64,000 nt of DNA from Kitasatospora cheerisanensis KCTC 2395 (GCF_000696185.1 NZ_KK853997.1:2499926-2563925); one strand, 5' to 3'. Counted from the first letter of the stretch, positions 38,236 through 47,655 are shown. The notes: generated by a model not told the origin, from the letters alone. Numbers and translations are program-made.

Positions 38236-39315
38236 TCAGCAGCAGTCGTCGACGACCAGTCCGGCCGGCAGCTCCTCGCCGCCGAACACGCTGACCGTCG
38301 CGTGGTCGCCGCCGAGCGCGGCGACGGCGAGCAGCAGCGCGCCGGCGGTCCAGGTGGTGCGTTCCTCGGGCCAGATCGCGTCGTCCTCGAAGACGTAGCC
38401 GGTCCAGTAGGAGCCGTCCTGGTGGCGCAGGTGCTGGATCCAGCGGAGGATCTCGACGGCCCGGTCGGACTGGCCGGCGGCCCACAGCGCGAGGGCGAGT
38501 TCGGCGCTCTCGCCGCCGGTGACCCAGGGGCGGTCGCTGACGCAGCGGACGCCGAGGCCGGGGACGACGAAGCGGTCCCAGTCGGCGGCGAGCCGGGCGG
38601 TCGCGTCCTCGCCGCGCAGCGCGGTGCCGAGGACGGGGTAGTACCAGTCCATGGAGTAGCGGCCCTTGTCGAGGAACCGCTCGGGGTGGTGGGCGATGGC
38701 GTGCTGGAGCCGGCCGGCGGCCAGTTCCCAGTCGGGCTGGGGCCGGTCGAGGTGGTCGGCGACGGCGAGTCCGCAGCGCAGGGCGTGCAGGATCGAGCAG
38801 GAGCCGGTGAGCAGGGCGTCCTGGGCGGTGTCGCCGTTCTCGTCCTGCCGCCAGGCGATCGCCCCGCCGGGGAGGCTGAGCCGGACGGTGTGGTCGAGGG
38901 CGCGGCTGACGGTGGGCCAGATCCGTTCCAGGAAGCCGTCGTCGCCGGTGGAGAGGTGGTGGTGCCAGGCGCCGACGGCGAGGTACGCGCAGAAGTTGGT
39001 CTCGCGGGCGCGGTCGGTGGCGGTGCCGTCGGCGATGCCGTCCTGGCCGTAGGCGTAGGCGGCGTACCAGGACCCGTCGGGGTTCTGCCGGTCGGCGAGC
39101 CACTGGTAGGCGGCCTCGGCGGCGGCGTGCTCGCCGGCGGTGTCGAGGGCCATCGCGGCCTCGGTGTGGTCCCAGGGGTCGAGGTGGCCGCCGTGGAACC
39201 AGGGGATGGCGCCGTCGGGCTGCTGCTGGGCGAGGATCGAGCGGACCGTGTCGGCGGCCCGGTCGGCGTCGAGGACGCCGTCCAGCAGCAGGGCCGCGGG
39301 GACGGCGGCCGTCAC
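38236..39315 (-). CDS. Alpha/alpha-barrel (prenyltransferase/glycosidase-like) protein of glycosyltransferase operon
   Basis: The product is 359 aa from a GTG overlapping the methyltransferase stop (GTGA). Repeated helical hairpins such as QQQPDGAIPWFHGG, DRQNPDGSWYAAY and HLRHQDGSYWTGY have the DGxxxW pattern of terpene-cyclase/prenyltransferase-like or six-hairpin glycosidase toroids. No signal peptide is seen, so it is cytosolic. The operon context (glycosyltransferase, then methyltransferase, then this protein) suggests modification of a glycolipid or polyprenyl-linked sugar, but the reaction is unknown. Confidence 0.78.
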   Translation of the reverse strand: MTAAVPAALLLDGVLDADRAADTVRSILAQQQPDGAIPWFHGGHLDPWDHTEAAMALDTAGEHAAAEAAYQWLADRQNPDGSWYAAYAYGQDGIADGTATDRARETNFCAYLAVGAWHHHLSTGDDGFLERIWPTVSRALDHTVRLSLPGGAIAWRQDENGDTAQDALLTGSCSILHALRCGLAVADHLDRPQPDWELAAGRLQHAIAHHPERFLDKGRYSMDWYYPVLGTALRGEDATARLAADWDRFVVPGLGVRCVSDRPWVTGGESAELALALWAAGQSDRAVEILRWIQHLRHQDGSYWTGYVFEDDAIWPEERTTWTAGALLLAVAALGGDHATVSVFGGEELPAGLVVDDCC

Positions 39316-40043
39316 TCGCCGGTCCGGGGCTTGCTGGCGTACACCACGAAGGACTTGCCGATCACCGGGTTGAGGGCCTTCTCGGCGGCCTTGGTGAGGG
39401 TGGAGACGACGGGGGTGCCGACGATGTCCCAGACCAGCAGCTGGTGGAAGGCGCGCACCGGCAGGGACTTGTCGTTGTTGACGCCGACGGCGCACTTGAT
39501 CCACCAGTACGGGGAGTGCAGGGCGTGGGCGTGGTGGCTGCCGTAGGGCTGCAGGCCGGCCTCGCGGACCTTCTGGACGAGTTCGTCGCCCTTGTAGATG
39601 CGGATGTGGCCGCCCTCGACCTCGTGGTACTCGTCGGACAGCGCCCAGCAGATCTTCTCGGGCAGGTAGCGGGGCACGGTGACGGCGAGCAGGCCGCCGG
39701 GCTTGAGGACGCGGACCATCTCGGCGAGCACGCCCTTGTCGTCGGGGATGTGCTCCATCACCTCGGAGATGATGATCTTGTCGAAGGTGTCGTCCTCGAA
39801 CGGCAGGTTCAGCGCGTCGCCCTCCATGGCGGTGGCGCTGGCCCCGGCGGGCGCCTCGCCGGCCTGCTCCATGGCGGCGAACCACTTGCGGACCTCGGCG
39901 ATCTCCTCGCCGTTCTGGTCCAGGGCGATCACGTTGGCGCCGCGCCGGTAGCACTCGAACGCGTGCCGGCCGCCGCCGCAGCCCAGGTCGAGCACCCGGT
40001 CGCCTGGGGCGAGCGGGAAGCGGGAGAAGTCGACGGTCAGCAC
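39312..40043 (-). CDS. SAM-dependent methyltransferase (Methyltransf_11) of glycosyltransferase operon
   Basis: The core has VLDLGCGGGRHAFECYRRGANVIALD (motif I), GDALNLPFEDDTFD (post-I/II) and EVMEHIPDDKGVLAEMVRVLKPGG (motif III). A GTG at 40043 lies 7 nt behind GGGAG and is preferred to the ATG at 40061. It is the middle gene of a three-gene leftward operon. The C-terminal third (HSPYWWIKCAVGV...) is atypical for small-molecule enzymes and may bind a lipid-linked substrate (inference). Confidence 0.85.
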   Translation of the reverse strand: MLTVDFSRFPLAPGDRVLDLGCGGGRHAFECYRRGANVIALDQNGEEIAEVRKWFAAMEQAGEAPAGASATAMEGDALNLPFEDDTFDKIIISEVMEHIPDDKGVLAEMVRVLKPGGLLAVTVPRYLPEKICWALSDEYHEVEGGHIRIYKGDELVQKVREAGLQPYGSHHAHALHSPYWWIKCAVGVNNDKSLPVRAFHQLLVWDIVGTPVVSTLTKAAEKALNPVIGKSFVVYASKPRTGE

Positions 40044-40106
40044 TGCGGGGCTCCCATTCACGAAGGGGTGTTGCGAGAGTTGACGGGCCGTCGGTCGGCC
40101 GCGGCG

Positions 40107-41426
40107 TCAGCCGACGTAGCGCCAGCCGGGTCCGGAGCGGGCCGCGGCGCCCGCACCGGTGGCGATGGCGGCCCGGTAGCGGTCGGCGGTGAGTTCGGCG
40201 GCCCGGGCCCAGGTGAACCGGTCCAGCACCCGGGCGCGGCCGGCCTCGCCGAGGCGGGTGCGCAGCCCGGGGTCGTCGAGCAGCCGGCCGAGGGCGGCGG
40301 CCAGCGCCCCGGCGTCGCCGGGCGGGACGGCCAGGCAGGTCTCGCCGTCGGGCCCGGCGACCTCGGGGATGGCGCCGCCGGTGGTGGCGACCAGCGGGGT
40401 GGCGGTGGCCATCGCCTCGGCGGCGGGCAGCGAGAAGCCCTCGTACAGGGACGGGACGCAGGCGGCCTCGGCGGAGCGGTACAGGTCGACGAGTTCGGCG
40501 TCGGTCAGGCCGGTGCGGAACTCGATGTGCTGCTCCAGGCCGAAGCGGCGGACCGCCTCGGCGACCGGGCCGTCGTCCTTCTGCGGCTTGCCGACGACCA
40601 CCAGGTGGGCGTCGCGTTCGGTGCGGACCTTGGCGAGCGCCTCGACCAGGTGCACCAGGCCCTTGAGCGGGACGTCGGCGCTGGAGGTGGCGACGATCCG
40701 GCCGGGCACCCGGGCGATGTCCGCGGACGGCGACCAGAGGCGGGTGTCGGCGCCGATCGGGACGACCGAGATGGCGTGCGGGGCGGCGCCGAGGTGTTCG
40801 GCGATCTCGGCGCGGGAGCTCTCCGAGACGGTGATGACGTGCTCCAGCCGCCGGGCCACCCGCTGCTGCATCCGGGTGAAGGAGTACCAGCGGCGCTTGC
40901 CGAGCCGCTCCAGCCGGGTGGCGGCCGCGTCGATCTCCAACTGCCGGTCCACGGTGACCGGGTGATGGACCGTCGTGACCAGCGGGAACCCGTGCCGGGC
41001 CAGGCCGAGCAGGCCGTAGCCGAGGGTCTGGTTGTCGTGCACCACGTCGTAGCGGCCCTTGTGCCGGGCCAGGTACTGGCGGGCGCGCAGCGAGAAGGTC
41101 AGCGGCTCGGGGAAGCCGCCGGTGCGCATCACCGCGAACTCCAGCAGGTCCACCGGGCCGCGGAACTCGCCGGCGGCGGGGGTGCGGAACGGGTCGTCGG
41201 AGCGGTACAGGTCGAGGCTGGGCAGCTCCACCAGGCGCACCGAGCCGGGTCCTTCGACCTCGTCGAGCACGGGGTAGGGCTGGGCGCCGATCACGTCGAC
41301 GTGGTGGCCGAGCCGGGCGAGCTCCCGGGACAGGTGGCGCACGTACACGCCCTGGCCGCCGCAGAACGGGTCGCCGCGGTACGACAGCAGGGCGATCCGC
41401 AGCGACGGCGGCGGCAACGCGGTCAT
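40107..41426 (-). CDS. GT4-family glycosyltransferase
   Basis: The product is 439 aa from an ATG behind GAAGAGGGG. The N-terminal Rossmann domain begins LRIALLSYRGDPFCGGQGVYVRHLSRELARLGHHV. The C-terminal nucleotide-sugar domain has ATSSADVPLKGLVHLVEAL and the E-x7-E motif (PSLYEGFSLPAAEAMATATPLVATTGGAIPEV). It is a retaining GT-B enzyme, probably mannosyl- or glucosyl-transferring. It is the first gene of the operon. A KstR-like operator candidate lies about 60 bp upstream, between it and the divergent TetR gene. Confidence 0.88.
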   Translation of the reverse strand: MTALPPPSLRIALLSYRGDPFCGGQGVYVRHLSRELARLGHHVDVIGAQPYPVLDEVEGPGSVRLVELPSLDLYRSDDPFRTPAAGEFRGPVDLLEFAVMRTGGFPEPLTFSLRARQYLARHKGRYDVVHDNQTLGYGLLGLARHGFPLVTTVHHPVTVDRQLEIDAAATRLERLGKRRWYSFTRMQQRVARRLEHVITVSESSRAEIAEHLGAAPHAISVVPIGADTRLWSPSADIARVPGRIVATSSADVPLKGLVHLVEALAKVRTERDAHLVVVGKPQKDDGPVAEAVRRFGLEQHIEFRTGLTDAELVDLYRSAEAACVPSLYEGFSLPAAEAMATATPLVATTGGAIPEVAGPDGETCLAVPPGDAGALAAALGRLLDDPGLRTRLGEAGRARVLDRFTWARAAELTADRYRAAIATGAGAAARSGPGWRYVG

Positions 41427-41487
41427 CCGGGGCCCCTCTTCCCTACTCACCGGGACCGGCGACGGACACGGCCGCCGACCGGTAAAG

Positions 41488-41501
41488 TAGATCACGTTTC
41501 A
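41488..41501. promoter_or_regulatory. KstR-like operator in the divergent GT / TetR promoter region
   Basis: TAGATCACGTTTCA differs at one fixed position from TnnAACnnGTTnnA. It is in the 256-bp gap between the leftward glycosyltransferase and the rightward KstR-like regulator, the expected place for autoregulation. Confidence 0.45.
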
Positions 41502-41682
41502 CAGTGGTGCAGGCTCGCCGTCGGGGAAAGTGAACAACGGGAGACCTCGAAGATTACCGGGCCGTAGCTGGCCGTCAGGAGCCCTGGCAGGTGATTCACG
41601 CCACGCTGCGCGGCCGCCCGTCCCCGGCGTTTCCGGCCCGCTCCAGCCGCCCGCCCTTGGATCCCCCGCCCCGGGAGTGAAC

Positions 41683-42339
41683 GTGACCGCGAACGCCGCC
41701 GACGACGGGGCGCTGACGCCGCGCCAGGCCGAACGCCGCCGGGGCATCCTGCGGGCCGCCACCGCGCTGGCCGCCCGGGGCGGCTTCGAGGCGGTGCAGA
41801 TGCGCGAGGTCGCGGAGAGCGCGCAGGTCGCCCTGGGCACCCTGTACCGCTACTTCCCGTCCAAGGTGCACCTGCTGGTGGCGGTGATGCGGGAGCAGCT
41901 GGAGCGGCTGCACGAGCAGGTGAGGCGGCGTCCGCCGACCGGAGCGGACCCGGCGGCGCGGGTCGCCGAGGCGCTCACCCACGCCTTCCACGCGCTGCAG
42001 CGCGAGCCGCGGCTGGCGGAGGCGATGGTGCGGGCGCTGTCGTTCGCGGACCGCTCGGTGGGCAGCGAGGTGGACGAGGTCGCACAGGTCACCTCGGCGA
42101 TCGTGCTGGAGGCCGCGCGGCTGCCCGATCCGCCGACGGCCGGCCAGCAGGCGGCGCTCCGGGTGGTCGCCCACACCTGGCACGCGACGCTGCTGGCGTG
42201 GCTGTCGGGGCGGGCGTCGCTGGCCGAGGTGCGGGCGGACCTGCACACCGCCGCCCGGCTGCTGACGCTCGCCGGTTCCGAGGCCGAACTGCAACCCGTT
42301 CCACCACCTGTCCGGGGTGCCGCGCCGGTCGGCGGCTAG
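41683..42339 (+). CDS. KstR-like TetR family transcriptional repressor
   Basis: The product is about 218 aa. The GTG at 41683 is 5 nt from GGGAG. The TetR DNA-binding domain reads RRRGILRAATALAARGGFEAVQMREVAESAQVALGTLYRYFPSKVHLL. It is strikingly close to KstR of mycobacteria, the repressor of sterol catabolism that senses a steroid-CoA, including VGTLYRYFPSKVHLLV-type sequence and the helix RALSFADRSVGSEVDEV. No sterol-degradation genes occur in the window. Its likely targets here are its own promoter, the glycosyltransferase operon and the distant dehydrogenase. Confidence 0.83.
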   Translation: MTANAADDGALTPRQAERRRGILRAATALAARGGFEAVQMREVAESAQVALGTLYRYFPSKVHLLVAVMREQLERLHEQVRRRPPTGADPAARVAEALTHAFHALQREPRLAEAMVRALSFADRSVGSEVDEVAQVTSAIVLEAARLPDPPTAGQQAALRVVAHTWHATLLAWLSGRASLAEVRADLHTAARLLTLAGSEAELQPVPPPVRGAAPVGG

Positions 42340-42379
42340 AGTCTTGGGGCGCGGACCGGCCCCCACCGGACCGCCGACA

Positions 42380-42500
42380 ACTTCATCCGCCTCCGAGGCC
42401 GGGGGAAGCCGGTGCGATTCCGGCACTGACCCGCAACCGTGAGCTGCGCCGTTCCGCGGCGGAGCGCAGTCGGACTGCCCGGCCGGAGACGAGCGGCCCT
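42380..42500 (+). promoter_or_regulatory. Cobalamin riboswitch
   Basis: The diagnostic core GGGGAAGCCGGTGCGATTCCGGCACTGACCCGCAACCGTGA spans 42402-42442, followed by AGTCGGACTGCCC (B12-box-like) to about 42490. It sits 130 bp upstream of the first gene of the ECF transporter operon and should turn it off when adenosyl- or other cobalamin is abundant. Ends are estimated. Confidence 0.93.
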
Positions 42501-42626
42501 CCTCCGTCGTGGCTCGAGGGCCTCTCCGCCCGGCCCTGTCGCGCACCCGGCAGGACCGGACGGACGGCCCCACGGGCGGCCCGTGCGCACGGGTCCGCTG
42601 CGACCGCTCCCGAAAGGCTTCTCCCC

Positions 42627-44039
42627 ATGCTGACCGCTGCCCGTCTGGGCGCCGCCGCGCTGGCCGGCGCGCTGCTCGCCGGCGTCGCCGCCGCGCCCGC
42701 GCTCGCCGACCCGTTGCCCGACGCGTCCGTCTCCGGTTCCCCGTCCGGTTCGGCCTCCGGCTCCGCGTCGGGTTCGCCGTCGACGTCCTCCGGCGTGCCG
42801 GCCGGGCTGTACGGCAAGGGCGACCCGCAGTACGACGGCGTGTGGCGGCAGTCGCTGGCGCTGATCGCGCTGCACCAGGAGAAGGTCGAACCGGCCGACG
42901 CCGCGGTGAAGTGGCTGCTCGACCAGCAGTGCGAGGACGGCGGCTGGCCGTCGTACCGGGCCGAGGGCGCCGCCTGCGTGGCCGCCGCCGAGGACTCCAA
43001 CGCCACCGCGATGGCCGTGCAGGCGCTGTCCGCGCTCGGCGGCCACCAGCAGCCGGTCACCCGGGGCGTCGACTGGCTGCGCGCCCAGCAGACCGTGGAC
43101 GGCACCTGGGCGTACAACCCGGGCACGCCCGGCGACGCCAACTCGACCGCGCTGGTGGTGAACGCGCTGCTGGCCGCCGGCCTGGACCCGGGCGCCACCG
43201 CCGCGAACGGCGGGCAGTCCGCCTACCAGGGGCTGGCCTCCTTCCAGCTGGGCTGCTGGAGCGCCGCCGAGCAGCGCGGCGGGTTCGTGTACCAGCCGGT
43301 GGCGGGCGGCCCGTCCGCGCCGAACACGCTGGCCTCCGCGCAGGCCCTGCTGGCGTCCGCGGGCGGGCACCTGCCGGTGACCACCGCCGACCGCAAGGCC
43401 GCCGCGCCGAAGGCGCTGGCCTGCCCGGCCGGAGTCATGGGCGACGGCCCGGTGGCGCACGCCGACTCCGCCGAGGCGGACGCCGCCTGGCTGACCGGCA
43501 GGCTCGCCGCCGGCGGGCAGCGCCTGCTGCTGGACACCCCGGGCGCGGCCGCCACCGCCGACTTCAACTCGACCGCCTGGGCGGTGCTCGGCCTGGTCGC
43601 CGCCGGCCACGCCGCGGAGGCCGCCAGCGCCGCCGACTGGCTGGCCGGCAACGGCTACGCCTGGGCCGCGCAGGGCAAGAGCGGCACCGACCCGGCGGCC
43701 ACCGCCACCCTGGTGCTGACCGCCCGCGCCGCCAAGCTCGACCCGTACAACTTCGGCGGCGCCAACCTGGTGCAACTGCTGGCCGACTCCGGCCCGAAGC
43801 CGAAGGCCGGGCCGGTCGGCGGCGACCCGCAGGCCACCCGCGCGCCCGGCTCGGCGATCACCGAACCGGACGAGAACAGCGGCTTCTCGGCGGGCTGGCT
43901 GATCGGCGTCGGCCTGCTGGTCGGCATCGGCGCGGGCATCCTGCTGAGCCTGAACCGCCGCCGCCAGAACCAGCCCGCGGCCGCCGCCGCGCCGACCGCC
44001 GACGCCGCCTCGGACGAGGGTCCGGAGCAGGACCGGTGA
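42627..44039 (+). CDS. Secreted, membrane-anchored alpha/alpha-barrel protein, possible B12-binding (transcobalamin-like) component
   Basis: The product is 470 aa. A signal peptide (1-30, ending APALA) and a Ser-rich linker precede repeated helical hairpins WLLDQQCEDGGWPSYR, WLRAQQTVDGTWAYNPG and WLAGNGYAWAAQGK of the prenyltransferase/squalene-oxidase repeat fold. A C-terminal membrane helix (GWLIGVGLLVGIGAGILLSL) and basic tail follow. Intrinsic factor and transcobalamin use the same alpha6/alpha6 barrel, and this gene is directly under a cobalamin riboswitch and upstream of a cobalamin-type ECF transporter. Cobamide capture at the cell surface is therefore a plausible, unproven role. Its stop overlaps the next start (GTGA). 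Confidence 0.85.
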   Translation: MLTAARLGAAALAGALLAGVAAAPALADPLPDASVSGSPSGSASGSASGSPSTSSGVPAGLYGKGDPQYDGVWRQSLALIALHQEKVEPADAAVKWLLDQQCEDGGWPSYRAEGAACVAAAEDSNATAMAVQALSALGGHQQPVTRGVDWLRAQQTVDGTWAYNPGTPGDANSTALVVNALLAAGLDPGATAANGGQSAYQGLASFQLGCWSAAEQRGGFVYQPVAGGPSAPNTLASAQALLASAGGHLPVTTADRKAAAPKALACPAGVMGDGPVAHADSAEADAAWLTGRLAAGGQRLLLDTPGAAATADFNSTAWAVLGLVAAGHAAEAASAADWLAGNGYAWAAQGKSGTDPAATATLVLTARAAKLDPYNFGGANLVQLLADSGPKPKAGPVGGDPQATRAPGSAITEPDENSGFSAGWLIGVGLLVGIGAGILLSLNRRRQNQPAAAAAPTADAASDEGPEQDR

Positions 44040-44712
44040 CCGGCCCGCTGCGCCGGACTCCCGCCCCCGCGGCGGCCGTTGCCCTGCTGTTCGGGCTGCT
44101 GGCGGCGCTGCTCGGCCCGGCCGCCGGGTCGGCGCACGCCGCGGACTACCGGTACTGGTCGTTCTGGAAGGGCGGCGCGGACGGCTGGGCGTACCAGCAG
44201 GTCGGGCCGACCGGGAACGTGCCCGCGGACGGCGCGGTGGACGGCTGGCGATTCGTGCTCAGCCCGGACGGCGGCCAGGACGCGCCCGGCCGTCGCAGGC
44301 CGCCGACTTCGGCGCGATCTGTGCGGCCACCCCGGCCGCCGGCGGCCGCAAGCGGGTCGCCGTGGTGCTCGACTTCGGCACCGCGAAGGACGCCCCGAAC
44401 GGTGAACAGCCCGCCGCGGCACGCTCCTTGTGCGCCTCGGTGCCGACCGCCGCGAACTCGGCGGAGGTGCTGGCCGCGGTCGCGACGCCGCTGCGCTACG
44501 ACTCCGGCGGGCTGCTCTGCGCCATCGCGGGCTACCCGAGGGCGGGCTGCGGCGACGCCGCCGGCGGCGGGTCCGGCTCCTCGTCCGCGGCGGGCGGTTC
44601 GGCCGGCCGGGGCGAGGGCGGGCCGGACCTCGGCCTGATCGCCGGCGCCGGCGCGGTGGTCCTGCTGGGCGCCGGCGCGGTCTGGCAGGCCCGTCGCCGC
44701 CGCACCCGCTGA
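44036..44712 (+). CDS. SCO2322-family secreted/anchored protein, split by an apparent frameshift
   Basis: The GTG overlaps the upstream stop and is preceded by GGAG. A signal peptide (to SAHA) is followed by the conserved YRYWSFWKGGADGWAYQQVGP...DGWRF block. The frame changes at about 44285 in a GC tract and continues with ADFGAICAAT-type sequence, VVLDFGTAKDAPNG, several cysteines, and a C-terminal membrane helix with RRRR tail. It is regularly found with the riboswitch-controlled ECF genes. Function is unknown, probably extracellular help in corrinoid uptake. Confidence 0.72.
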
Positions 44713-44714
44713 CC

Positions 44715-45854
44715 ATGTCCGTCGACCGTCTGCGCCGCACCGCCGCCGAGCCCGCGAACTCGGGGGCGGTGCACAGCCGTTCGCTGTCCCGTCAGGTGCA
44801 CCCCGGCGCCTGGTGGCTGTGGTCGCTGGGCCTCGCGGCGGCGGCCAGCCGGACCGGCAACCCGCTGCTCCTGCTGCTGATCCTGGCGGTGGCGGGCTTC
44901 GTGGTGGCCGCCCGGCGCGGCGACGCCCCGTGGGCCCGCTCGTACGCCGCGTTCCTGCGCCTCGGCCTGCTGGTGCTGGCCGCCCGGGTGGTGTTCGCGG
45001 TCGTGCTGGGCTCCCCCGTCGGCGGCACCCACGTCCTCTTCACCCTCCCCCAACTCCCGCTGCCCGCCTGGGCGCAGGGCGTCCGGCTGGGCGGCTCGGT
45101 GACCCTGGAGGGCGTGCTGTTCGCGCTGTACGAGGGCCTGCGGCTGGCCGTGCTGCTGGCCTGCGTGGGCGCGGCGAACGCGCTGGCCTCCCCGTCGCGG
45201 CTGCTCCGCTCGCTGCCGGGCGCGCTGTACGAGGCGGGCGTGGCGGCCGTGGTGGCGATGACCTTCGCCCCGAACCTGGTCGCCGACGTCCGCCGGCTGC
45301 GCGCGGCCCGGCGGCTGCGCGGCCGCACCGACCGGGGAGTGCGGGCCGTGCTGTCGGTCGGACTGCCGGTGCTGGAGGGCGCGTTGGAGCGTTCGGTGGC
45401 CCTGGCCGCGGCGATGGACACCCGCGGCTTCGGCCGCACCGCCGAGGTGCCGCGCCGACTGGTGCGCACCGGCGGGGCGTTGACCCTCGCCGGGCTGCTC
45501 GGCGTGTGCGCCGCCACCTACGGGCTGCTCACCGCCGGCACCCACCCGTGGGCGCTGCCGGTGCTGGCCGCGGGCGCGGCCGCACTGGGCGCGGGACTCG
45601 CGCTCGGCAGCCGACGGACCGTCAGAACCCGTTACCGGCCCGACCCGTGGGCGCTCCCGGAGTGGCTGACGGCCCTCTCGGGCGTGCTGGTCGGGGCCGC
45701 CCTGATCTGGTACGCGGGCCGCTGGCCGGAGGCCCTGACGCCGCCGGTGGTGCCGCCGGCCGCGCCCCGGCTGCCGCTGCTGCCCGCCCTGGCCGTGCTG
45801 ATCGGCCTGCTGCCCGCCTTCGCCACCCCCGAGCCGCCCCGGAGCACCCGGTGA
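44715..45854 (+). CDS. ECF transporter T component (CbiQ/EcfT family)
   Basis: The product is 379 aa starting 2 bp after the preceding stop. It has about seven hydrophobic segments. The EcfT cytoplasmic signature region is seen in LVADVRRLRAARRLRG and AAMDTRGFGRTAEVPRR (the A-R-G-type motif that contacts the ATPases). It couples ATP hydrolysis to the substrate-binding S component. It overlaps the ATPase gene by 4 bp. Confidence 0.88.
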   Translation: MSVDRLRRTAAEPANSGAVHSRSLSRQVHPGAWWLWSLGLAAAASRTGNPLLLLLILAVAGFVVAARRGDAPWARSYAAFLRLGLLVLAARVVFAVVLGSPVGGTHVLFTLPQLPLPAWAQGVRLGGSVTLEGVLFALYEGLRLAVLLACVGAANALASPSRLLRSLPGALYEAGVAAVVAMTFAPNLVADVRRLRAARRLRGRTDRGVRAVLSVGLPVLEGALERSVALAAAMDTRGFGRTAEVPRRLVRTGGALTLAGLLGVCAATYGLLTAGTHPWALPVLAAGAAALGAGLALGSRRTVRTRYRPDPWALPEWLTALSGVLVGAALIWYAGRWPEALTPPVVPPAAPRLPLLPALAVLIGLLPAFATPEPPRSTR

Positions 45855-47470
45855 TCACTTTCGAGCAGGTCGGCGTGCGGTACGCCGACGCCTCCGAACC
45901 CGCCCTGCGCGGCGTCGACCTGACCGTCCCCGAGGGCGAACTCTGCCTGCTGGTCGGCCCGTCCGGCGCCGGCAAGTCCACCCTGCTCGGCACCGTCTCC
46001 GGGCTGGTGCCGCACTTCACCGGCGGCGTCCTGGAGGGCCGGGTCACCGTCGCCGGCCGTGACACCCGCACCCACCGGCCGCGCGAACTCGCCGACGTGG
46101 TCGGCACGGTGGGCCAGGACCCGGCGGGGCACTTCGTCACCGACACGGTCGAGGAGGAACTCGCCTACGGCATGGAGTCGCTGGGCCTGCCGCCCGCCGT
46201 GATGCGCCGCCGGGTCGAGGAGACCCTCGACCTGCTCGGCCTGGCCGAGCTGCGCGGCCGCGCGCTGTCCGCGCTCTCCGGCGGCCAGCGCCAGCGGGTC
46301 GCGATCGGCTCGGTGCTGACCGTCCACCCGAAGGTGCTGGTGCTCGACGAGCCCACCTCGGCCCTCGACCCCGGCGCCGCCGAGGAGGTCCTGGCCGTCC
46401 TGCAACGCCTGGTGCACGACCTCGGCACCACCGTGCTGCTCTCCGAACACCGGCTGGAGCGCGTCGTCCAGTACGCCGACCAGGTCCTGCTGCTGCCCGG
46501 CCCCGGCGAGCCCCCCGTCCTCGGCGACCCCGCCGAGCTGATGGCCCGCTCGCCCGTCCGCCCGCCCGTGGTCGACCTCGGACGGCTGGCCGGCTGGGAT
46601 CCGCTGCCGCTCACCGTCCGCGACGCCCGGCGCCGCGCGGCGGCGCTGCGCGAGCGGCTGCCCGCGCCGCCCGATCCGCCCGCGCCCGCCGCCGCACCGC
46701 CCGCCGCCACCGCGATCGCCACCGCCTCCCGGCTGGTGGTCGCGCGCGGCCCCGTCCCGGCCCTGCGCGGCGTCGAACTCGCCCTGTTCCCGGGGGAGAT
46801 CACCGCACTGATGGGACGCAACGGCGCCGGCAAGTCCACCCTGCTGGGCAGCCTGGTCGGCCTGCACGCCCCCGCTTCCGGCACCGTCCGGGTGAACGGC
46901 CTCGTCCCGCACAAGTCCCGTCCCAAGGACCTGATCCGCTCCGTCGGCCTCGTCCCGCAGGACCCGCGCGACCTGCTGTACGCCGAGACCGTCGCCGAGG
47001 AGTGCGCCGCCGCCGACCGCGACGCCGACGCCGAACCCGGCACCTGCCGGGGCCTGTTGGCCACCCTGCTGGCCGGCATCGACGACGAACGCCACCCCCG
47101 CGACCTCTCCGAGGGCCAGCGCCTCACCCTCGCCCTCGCCGTCGTCCTCGCCGCCCGCCCGCCACTGCTGCTCCTCGACGAACCCACCCGCGGCCTCGAC
47201 TACGCCGCGAAGGCCCGCCTGGTCGACATCCTGCGCACCCTCGCCGCCGACGGCCACACCGTCCTGCTCGCCACCCACGACGTCGAACTCGCCGCCGAAC
47301 TCGCCCACCGCACCGCGGTCCTCGCCGAGGGCGAGATCGTCGCCGACGGCCCCACCCCCGACGTCGTCCTCGCCTCCCCCACCTTCGCCCCTCAGACCGC
47401 GAAGATCCTCCCCCCGTACCTCACCGTCGCCGACGTCGCCAAGGCCCTCACCCCCCAGGACCAGCCATGA
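45851..47470 (+). CDS. Fused double ATPase of ECF transporter (EcfA-EcfA')
   Basis: The product is 539 aa with two complete ABC domains. The first (1-245) has GPSGAGKST, LSGGQRQRVAIG and VLVLDEPTSALD. The second (about 295-530) has GRNGAGKST, DLSEGQRLTLAL and LLLLDEPTRGLD. A Pro/Ala linker joins them. The fusion replaces the separate A and A' subunits of typical ECF complexes. GTG start overlaps the T-component stop. With the riboswitch this marks the operon as a cobalamin (or precursor) importer. Confidence 0.92.
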   Translation: MITFEQVGVRYADASEPALRGVDLTVPEGELCLLVGPSGAGKSTLLGTVSGLVPHFTGGVLEGRVTVAGRDTRTHRPRELADVVGTVGQDPAGHFVTDTVEEELAYGMESLGLPPAVMRRRVEETLDLLGLAELRGRALSALSGGQRQRVAIGSVLTVHPKVLVLDEPTSALDPGAAEEVLAVLQRLVHDLGTTVLLSEHRLERVVQYADQVLLLPGPGEPPVLGDPAELMARSPVRPPVVDLGRLAGWDPLPLTVRDARRRAAALRERLPAPPDPPAPAAAPPAATAIATASRLVVARGPVPALRGVELALFPGEITALMGRNGAGKSTLLGSLVGLHAPASGTVRVNGLVPHKSRPKDLIRSVGLVPQDPRDLLYAETVAEECAAADRDADAEPGTCRGLLATLLAGIDDERHPRDLSEGQRLTLALAVVLAARPPLLLLDEPTRGLDYAAKARLVDILRTLAADGHTVLLATHDVELAAELAHRTAVLAEGEIVADGPTPDVVLASPTFAPQTAKILPPYLTVADVAKALTPQDQP

Positions 47471-47655
47471 CGCCCCGTGAACCCGCGACACCGAAGACCC
47501 CCGAACTCGCCCGGCCCGTACCGCCGACCGCCCCGCGCAGCGGAAACCCCGAAGCCGCCCGAGCCCAACTCCGCTCACCCGACGCCGCCATGACCATCCG
47601 CCACCTCCCTGTCTTCCTCCTCACCTCCCCCTCCCTCCCGGAGGGTCCCCGATGA
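47467..47655 (+). CDS. Small coupled ORF, 62 aa
   Basis: This ORF lies between the ATPase gene and the S-component gene, overlapping both neighbours through ATGA junctions (47467-47470 and 47652-47655). The product is Pro-rich, with MTPREPATPKTPELARPVP at the N-terminus. The stretch PELARPVP recurs just ahead of the S-component core, hinting at a small duplication. I see no known domain. It may be only a leader that couples translation. Confidence 0.35.
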   Translation: MTPREPATPKTPELARPVPPTAPRSGNPEAARAQLRSPDAAMTIRHLPVFLLTSPSLPEGPR

